A DNA stretch of 64,000 nt from Cylindrobasidium torrendii FP15055 ss-10 (Eukaryota > Basidiomycota > Agaricomycetes > Agaricales > Physalacriaceae): assembly GCA_000934385.1 (NCBI GenBank), contig KN880437.1:186001-250000 (forward strand). The letters run 5' to 3'. The position numbers were made by a program, and so were the translations under genes. Shown here one piece after another: positions 58,335 through 64,000 of this stretch (position 1 is the stretch's first letter; the number at the start of each line of letters is the position of its first letter). Under the pieces are notes generated by a model, which ran no database searches, was not told the DNA's origin, and saw only the letters and a program-made list of their open reading frames with translations.

Positions 58335-59668
58335 CTATCCTACGATTCGCACATCATCATCATCTTCCCCAGCATCATCTTCATCATCGCTGGCCATAGC
58401 CAGTTTCACCTGTTCATTCATTGTCTTCAGAAACAGCTGTAGTTGTTCTTTCCTGAAGGAAAAAGGCTCTTTGATGAGCTGGAGCCTATCCACAAATGAT
58501 GGTGGAAGCTTATCCATCTCGCGCGGGGAATAGTTGACGGATGGAACGAGCTCGCCGATAGAATTGTCAAAGTCGTGGCACATGCGCAAGTTGAAGGTGA
58601 TAGCTTAGAGGCTATGTCAGCAACAGACTTTGGTGAATGTATACACTTACATTGTGTGAGCGCCGGGTCGTCCTGGTCCTTGTATGTATACACGCAACCA
58701 ATAAGGACGTCCTCCTCGCCTTCACTCTCTTCAATGTTGCACTTCTCGCCTTTGATACTCAGGACCAGGATGTCAGTTAGGTCTTCGTAGAAAGCGATAG
58801 CATTGGTCCTTTTGGGCGTGTCTTCGATGAGAGGTTTGCGGACGCCATTGCGAGTGGCGGAACCCGGAGGATTTTTGGCAGCCAGGAATTTGGATCGGTC
58901 TATTTCTGCGTCGCGTTCTTGTCGAACAGTAGCAACTAGAGCCTGTTGGTACACAAAGGAGGAGTGGAACTACAGCAAACGTACGTTCGGCCCTTGTCGC
59001 ATCGAGTTCTTCACGCTGTTTTTCAATCAATTTCGCGTTATCCTCCGCTAGGCGTTTGTAGCGCTTGAGGTCACGTTCCATCGCGGCCTTTTCTGCATCA
59101 GCTTCGGCGCGCGTGAGTATGCCTATGTCGCTCAGGGCGACTTTGAACAGTGGATCGTGTTGCGCAAGTTGGGCTTCGAGGTCACTTATCCGGGCCATGC
59201 TGTCTATACTCTGTGAGAACACTGTCAACGACGAACGACCTGACAAACCCTGTTGTTCCTGTTCATTTGCCTGTTCTAAAGCCCGATACAACTGTTCCAT
59301 CTCTGTATCGCGGGTCATGAGAACATCGTCGAGCTGTTTCTCTAATGCCCGTATCCTGCTCTCTGCCTCCAGTGGTATGAGCATCTGCTGCAAATCAATG
59401 AATAACAGCACACCTCCTCCAATTCTGCTTGCGTTCGGGCAATCTCTGATTTGTCTTGCCCATTCTGTTGCGCCTGATTCGCCTTTCCCTTCCCCTTCGC
59501 GTCTTGTCTGCCACTCTTCTGCAGCTTTGCAGGTGGTGCAACGGCCATTTCAACATCTTCGTCCCCCTCAATGACAACCGGGTTACTTTGGTCCCCCGAC
59601 GGACTCTGCGCTTGCTTTCTGCGCTTGGACGGCCCAGCACCATTTACATCGGAAGATGTAGAGACCAT
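58335..59668 (-). CDS. CSM1: Monopolin subunit Csm1/Pcs1
   Basis: Minus strand; ATG 59668, stop TAG 58337-58335; introns near 59405, 58985 and 58610-58655. The N-terminus is disordered and basic/acidic (SKRRKQAQSP, EGDEDVEM). A long coiled coil (IRALEKQLDDVLMTRDTEM to EDNAKLIEKQREELDATRAE) precedes the Csm1/Pcs1 globular domain: FYEDLTDILVLSIKGE, then FNLRMCHD, LVPSVNYSPREMDKLP, FVDRLQLIKEPFSF. The protein ends in an acidic tail (DDEDDAGEDDDDVRIVG). In yeasts the complex clamps kinetochore microtubule sites and silences rDNA. Order of coiled coil then globular head is diagnostic. The gene is divergent from SPC3 with about 200 bases between. Confidence 0.88.
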
Positions 59669-59871
59669 CGACGACTTGGAGCGCGCGCCGGAATCTTGTT
59701 CACATTATGAGCGGCCAAAGAAAACGGAAGCTAGAGAGCTGTGGCATATTGAGACACTCACTGGGAGCAGGGGCCATGAGATGAAGGTAAGAGGGAATCG
59801 CGTGTGACACTGTGTCTGTCACACATGATACTAGCATCACGCTCTGTACGTGTCTATTCTCCTCCATCATC
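59669..59871. promoter_or_regulatory. Bidirectional promoter, CSM1/SPC3
   Basis: 203 bases between divergent start codons; no TATA box recognised. Confidence 0.4.
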
Positions 59872-60594
59872 ATGCATAACCTCCTTTCACGCGTTAACAA
59901 TATCTCTGCTTTTCTCTCGTCATGTATGATGTGTCTTATGGGCGCAGTCGCGCTCTCTTCACTCTTATACACGGCCGATCCCAAGGGAACGTTGACGATA
60001 AAATCCGCGTCAATGTAGGCTGGCGAAGGCTCTCTGCCTGAACATCTTCTGATTCGACTACAGAAAAGAGAATGAAATACGCTATTATCACAGAAAGCAG
60101 GAAATGGGTTTCGTGGGTTTCAAGATAGACGCAGGTGCGCGGCACTTGCATGCACTTGCCTTGCCACTCACTTTGAACGCAGACCTCACTCCACTATTCC
60201 ACTGGAACACGAAACAGCTTTTTGTATGGCTAGAGGCCGAGTATACGGGTTCTGATGGTGTACGCATCTGAGAGACACCGCCGTATCTGTCTTGACACTG
60301 TCCTACAGGTCACAAACGAAGTCGCCGTCTGGGATCGTATTGTGCGTCGCAAAGAAGACGCCTACCTCAAAGTGAATGGTCGCCAACAATATCCCATCAA
60401 AGATATGCAGAAGACCTTCAAGTATGGGGTGCCCACAATCATTTGTTTCGCCGCTGATTCACCCATGCAGCGGAGTCCCAGCATTCAACTTCACTCTGAA
60501 GTACAACCTCATGCCCCATGTCGGCCTTCTCACGTACGGAGAAGCTGCGCGCGCAGACGGGATCCCGTACAACTCAACTTCGCGGCACATCTAG
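59872..60594 (+). CDS. SPC3: Signal peptidase complex subunit SPC3
   Basis: Five exons (59872-60014, 60064-60134, 60183-60259, 60309-60421, 60471-60594) encode 175 residues; the frame is exact. MHNLLSRVNNISAFLSSCMM begins a single N-terminal membrane anchor, typical of SPC22/23. The lumenal domain follows: MGFVGFKIDADLTPLFHWNT, KQLFVWLEAEY, EVAVWDRIV, and PAFNFTLKYNLMPHVG near the end. The protein is required for signal-peptide removal in the ER membrane and contacts the catalytic subunit Sec11. A possible glycosylation site (NSTS) lies near the C-terminus. ATG 59872 is chosen because the anchor starts there; an upstream in-frame ATG at 59812 would add 20 residues of no known pattern. Confidence 0.95.
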
Positions 60595-60860
60595 GTTATG
60601 GATACTGCTATCTATTGTGGAATTCAGGGTTAACAAACAACGCGCGCGATTCGATTGTGGTTTCTGCATTCAACCACAAATAGTGGCCTGCAACTGTGAC
60701 TTCTTACTCTTGTGCGGAACTCATTGAGTCGCTTCATAGCGAACGCTCGAGTAACGAGCAAGGCCTCTCAAATTTCGAAAACATAGGTTGGTGCCCATTG
60801 AAAAGCGAGTGTCAAATTGCAGCATACACACAAGACAGCTCGACAATTACAAGTTCGTCG

Positions 60861-61639
60861 TCAAACAAAAACTATCGTCTCCGATGAATACGTGTCAAGG
60901 CAAGACAGACATTGCGACTCACAGTACTTGGACACATATTTCACCGTGATAAGCTCCGAACCCACCTCGCACTAAATTAACATTCAAACATCAGGCATTA
61001 CCACTGACAGTCCAGAACGAGGCACTTACCGAGGATGGTGGTTGACCCAACCTAGTATCCACTCTGTAAATTTGCGTGGCTAGATCCCCTTCGGTGCCAT
61101 GCAGGAGAAGCCAGTCGACGTCTTGTGGGCCAGTCGGTGCGGGAACACCAGCGTCCCTTGCACCGACAACGTAACCCTTGCTGCCGAAATCCCACCTAGG
61201 GCTGATTCCACTGGCAGAGGCAATGAAATAGTGCTCTCCGAGTTTAGCGCCAGCTCCGGCGCGGTGCGCAACGGTGTCTGGGCTCGAAGCGCTTGTCCAC
61301 AGCTCACTTGCGGTGTCCTGGATCGTGTCGAACTTGGGGGTGCCAATTAGGCAAGCGAGATCGTAGAGGCTAGCTACGGCACCAGCAGAACTGAGAGATG
61401 CTATCAGTGAGGTGGTCGGGGCATTGCGGCTGAATTGCATACGCGTAGGTGCCAGCGGCAGAGCAAGTGTAGTTCTGTGTGCCGATCCCCAGACCGACAT
61501 ATTTGAAGGGTCCCGAAGGTGCAGGCATATCCGACGAGGGGAGGACTGCACCAGATGCGTCGCAAGTTTTCCCACTGTCAACTTGGGGTGCAGCAAAAGC
61601 AAGCGAAAACAAAACCGTGATGATCAGGAATTTGAACAT
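60861..61639 (-). CDS. Secreted DUF3455 protein
   Basis: Minus strand; ATG 61639, last exon ending at TGA 60863-60861, with introns near 61445-61391, 61025-60980 and 60930-60880. The signal peptide (MFKFLIITVLFSLAFA) is followed by a domain of about 190 residues: GPFKYVGLGIGTQNYTC, AVASLYDLACLIG, GEHYFIASASGISPRWDF, DVDWLLLHGTEGDLATQIYRVDT, GQPPSSC, and the end VKYVSKY. This order is characteristic of DUF3455, a family common in fungi and bacteria and sometimes mislabelled malate dehydrogenase in databases. Function is unknown; fungal members are secreted and may be host- or substrate-related. The last two introns are inferred from the conserved end. Confidence 0.85.
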
Positions 61640-62352
61640 TGTAGGAGGATAGTGTTGGAGGAGTGGACTTCATCTATACTCTCTTTTATGGCTTCGTTCT
61701 GCACGCGCTGAACCGAACAATGCGTGCATTCCAGGGCAGAAAAATACAGCAAGCCTAGCGGGAGGACATCTAACAGGGTTGCGTAGAAAGGAAACCCGGA
61801 GCATGAACCCAAGTTTCAAGTAATGGGCTTAGTGGTTATGTGACTTCAACATAGACCCAGAGGATGTTCAAAACCCCCGGTTGAGACCATGGGTTCTATC
61901 ATGTGGGCTTGTGCATTCACTACATCTTACAGTTAGCTACCCACTACACGCGAATTACCCAGCTCAAGCCCAGGTCCAATACTAATGTTCCTAAATATTC
62001 GGGGTGTCCTCACCACAATGGAGAAGCAAAGAATGCGACTTTGCCGTAGGGGTAAGGCAAAAGACACACCGATCCAAAAAGTTCAGTGAACCAGCTTCGA
62101 ACTACTGTCACCGTAATTCAATTTGAAGCTTGGACCACGCTCTTCTCCAGCGGTCCTAGGCTCAGCCGTCGTATTTACGCCCTGCAATAAAATATGAAAT
62201 GTTCGACACTTGTGGAAGTTTCAATCAAACGCATGTGTTGGTCTACGACTCTACGCTTTCAAGGAGAATCGGCTCTCGGGCCGCAGGATCCGGGTAAACT
62301 AGCTTGGCTGATCAGGCTAATCAACCTATAGCTATAGCTACTTGACGCGACC
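61640..62352. other. Divergent intergenic region
   Basis: 713 bases between divergent start codons. No gene or TATA box recognised. A tRNA-like stretch near 61825-61900 was examined and rejected. Confidence 0.45.
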
Positions 62353-63400
62353 ATGTCATCCAAAATTACACCTTTCCGCCACGGGCCTACCGTCCCGCGC
62401 AAAAATGGATATTCAACCCCCGCCAAGGCGCAGAACAAGAGTACGCAGTCAAATATGCGCGTTTGAAACCACTGACGCGCCCCAGATAAAGTATTTTCTC
62501 CACGGCGTGACGCGTTGCGCAAGTCCGCAATGCTCAACGGTCGACCATTCAAGAATAAAGAAATTGAGACTCCAGATCGCCGCCGTATCCCTTCAGTCTT
62601 CAAGGAACTCGAGCAAGAACTACGCGACATCCCTGGTGAAGAACAGTTCCACGCAACCTTCGCACGCGAGGTCTCATACTTTCCGTGGGAGGATGAGAAA
62701 ACCCTTGTCGTTGACCTGCTGCAAGAAAAGTTTGACATGCCATAGTCCCAGCCAATCCTTACTGACCATGGATCTCAGCCCGATTGGCGGTAGACAAAGC
62801 GTGGACGAAGACGCGAAAGTCGAGGAACTCATTGAATCTCTGCAAGGCTGCTTTTCGTTGCACTCAAAGGATAGACTGACCAATATCGCCGAAACCATCG
62901 TCCCTGCTGTTCGCTGCGTCAAGGCCGCGCACAGATCCCTCGAGGAAAATGTGGACCCTCAATACGCCGCTGGCTTCCTCGAGTTCGGTAGAACGTGCGC
63001 AAAGATTGAGGAAATTACGATCAAAGAGCACACTGAAATCTATGCCGAATTTGAGGCATCAAGGGTGCGATATAGCCTAGATTCACTGACAACCTTCCCT
63101 CATCACCGGAATAGGCTCGCGTCGCTGAGTACCGTGCGATGCTAGACGAGGCTTGTATGCGTCGGGAAAAGCTCTGGGACGACTTCGAGGAACGCATCAA
63201 CACAATAAGTAAGCTCTTCCGCCGTGTTTTCCACATATATGCTCATCCATCCGTCAGTGAAACCCAGCCTCGATCTAGCCAAAGAACTTCCTGCGAAAAC
63301 AGAGCGCACGATTGCCGAAGTTGAAAAACAGAGTAAGAAGCAATTCAAGACCGAAAGTCAAGAGCAACGCATCAAGGACATCCTCACCAAACTAATGTGA
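62353..63400 (+). CDS. Helical protein of unknown function
   Basis: Five exons (62353-62440, 62486-62729, 62779-63064, 63115-63208, 63258-63400) give 284 residues when the 49-nt stretch 62730-62778 (GTTTGA...CTCAG, with CTGAC branch sequence) is taken as an intron. Read without it, there would be two frames: 115 residues ending at 62745 and another from ATG 62768, only 22 bases apart. The N-terminus is basic (MSSKITPFRHGPTVPRKNGY). Then come SVFKELEQELRDIPGEEQF, FAREVSYFPWEDEKTLVVDLL, and helices with heptad-like pattern (AKIEEITIKEHTEIYAEF, EYRAMLDEACMRREKLWDDF), ending in a Lys/Gln-rich helix. I do not recognise it; small kinetochore- or coat-associated helical subunits look alike. Confidence 0.65.
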
Positions 63401-64000
63401 ACACGCCCATCGTTCTCACTCTCTCGCTGGCTTCTCTCGCTTCTCGTCTCTGTCGCCTGTCGTGCTTTCTGTCTCATTCTAGGGCTGTCGGAACGTTTCT
63501 ACTGCTTTGCTTCTCGCTTCTCTGGACCTCTGTATGTGTATGATTGGAAATACCTGAAGACTGTAAATGTGTGTACTGCTGCTGGATTGAACATGAACCC
63601 GGAGGAAGGAAATAAAAGACGTTTTACATGTATGATAGATTGCTCTCATGATATTAATAATATCACCGCTTTGGAGACTGTTGATGGACTCGGACGAAGG
63701 CAAGGCAGGCCCATGACCGGTGATCAGGCGCGCGCCTCTAATTTCTCATCCTCCAGCCGCCTCGTCATCCTCGCCCCCTCGCTGAAGATTGTTGTCCCTG
63801 CGAGCAAGGATATGGATAACATTGAGGCGTTTGACATTGTTCAGCACTTCAGTTCTAGAGCTATGCCGGCTGCATTGTAAATATGATATGTATGTCCCCC
63901 GGTCCGCGCGAATGGCACGATCTAACGAACATACATACTACTTATACGGGCAGCTCGACCGGGGAGGCTATGTACACTTCGCCACTTTTATGAACTGAAC
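63401..64000. other. Right-edge region, unresolved
   Basis: 600 bases after the helical-protein gene. On both strands the stretch 63700-63880 stays open: plus-strand LVILAPSLKIVVPASKD, minus-strand frames with NNVKRLNVIHILARRDNNLQ or MTRRLEDEKLEARA. One may be the 3' exon of a gene that continues beyond the edge, most likely on the minus strand, but I cannot choose. Confidence 0.3.

Noticed and set aside
61825..61900. GGGCTTAGTGGTTA with a GGTTGAGACC downstream, tRNA-like
   Set aside because: The B box lacks a base and the acceptor and anticodon stems do not pair.
1..64000. Mobile elements, CRISPR arrays, prokaryotic operons, rRNA
   Set aside because: No terminal repeats with transposase or reverse transcriptase motifs, no repeat-spacer pattern, and the intron-rich gene style is eukaryotic throughout.

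Overview
The window is nuclear DNA of a filamentous basidiomycete, most likely an Agaricomycete. The basis is gene style: many introns of about 45-60 nt with GTGCGT/GTAAGT-type donors, genes packed about one per 2-3 kb on both strands, and families typical of mushrooms and their relatives (a CFEM-GPI protein, a glyoxal-oxidase-type copper radical oxidase, HNH-domain and F-box proteins, a G-gamma pair, a NADAR protein). I see no prokaryotic operon, CRISPR array, rRNA, convincing tRNA or intact mobile element. The genus cannot be fixed from sequence alone.

Layout. 1-4600: the 3' part of a proline-rich gene, a weakly supported 90-residue gene, and an HNH-family gene whose catalytic histidines look lost. 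4980-7371 (-): SVOP-like MFS transporter. 8092-8690 (+): small CFEM protein. 9055-14095 (-): full-length ABCB multidrug transporter. 15059-16960 (-): GPI10 mannosyltransferase, divergent from a myotubularin phosphatase (17058-19921). 20199-21579 (+): S-adenosylmethionine synthetase. 21926-24311 (+): copper radical oxidase with an extra N-terminal beta-sandwich-like region. 24620-28839 (-): long gene I do not recognise. 29204-29816 (-): mitochondrial-type thioredoxin. 30341-31845 (-): tandem pair of heterotrimeric G-protein gamma genes with identical exon structure. 32660-34866 (+): Cys-cluster plus coiled-coil protein. 35081-36628 (-): F-box protein. 36944-38479 (+): NADAR-domain protein. 38788-40092 (+): eIF2B beta. 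41287-41937 (+): tyrosine/dual-specificity phosphatase. 42362-45083 (-): KLHDC4-like kelch protein. 45483-46786 (+): disordered Pro/Ser-rich protein. 47113-49681 (+): STT3. 49967-52877 (+): KHA1-type K+/H+ antiporter. 53174-55663 (-): bifunctional tryptophan synthase, divergent from an asparaginase-ankyrin gene (55784-58148). 58335-59668 (-): Csm1/Pcs1 monopolin subunit, divergent from signal peptidase subunit SPC3 (59872-60594). 60861-61639 (-): secreted DUF3455 protein. 62353-63400 (+): unrecognised helical protein.

The genes do not form one pathway. Several serve the secretory route (GPI10, STT3, SPC3) or amino-acid and one-carbon metabolism (SAM synthetase, TRP5, asparaginase), and others serve signalling (two G-gamma, phosphatase, myotubularin). 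Exon boundaries given to the base were joined by hand from splice signals, frame continuity and divisibility by three; where only outer limits are given the internal exons are approximate. The window holds mostly housekeeping genes. The most unusual items are the duplicated G-gamma genes, the probably dead HNH protein, the altered NADAR protein, the oxidase domain architecture, the Cys-cluster coiled-coil gene with a similar orphan fragment beside it, and the unrecognised 4.2 kb gene.
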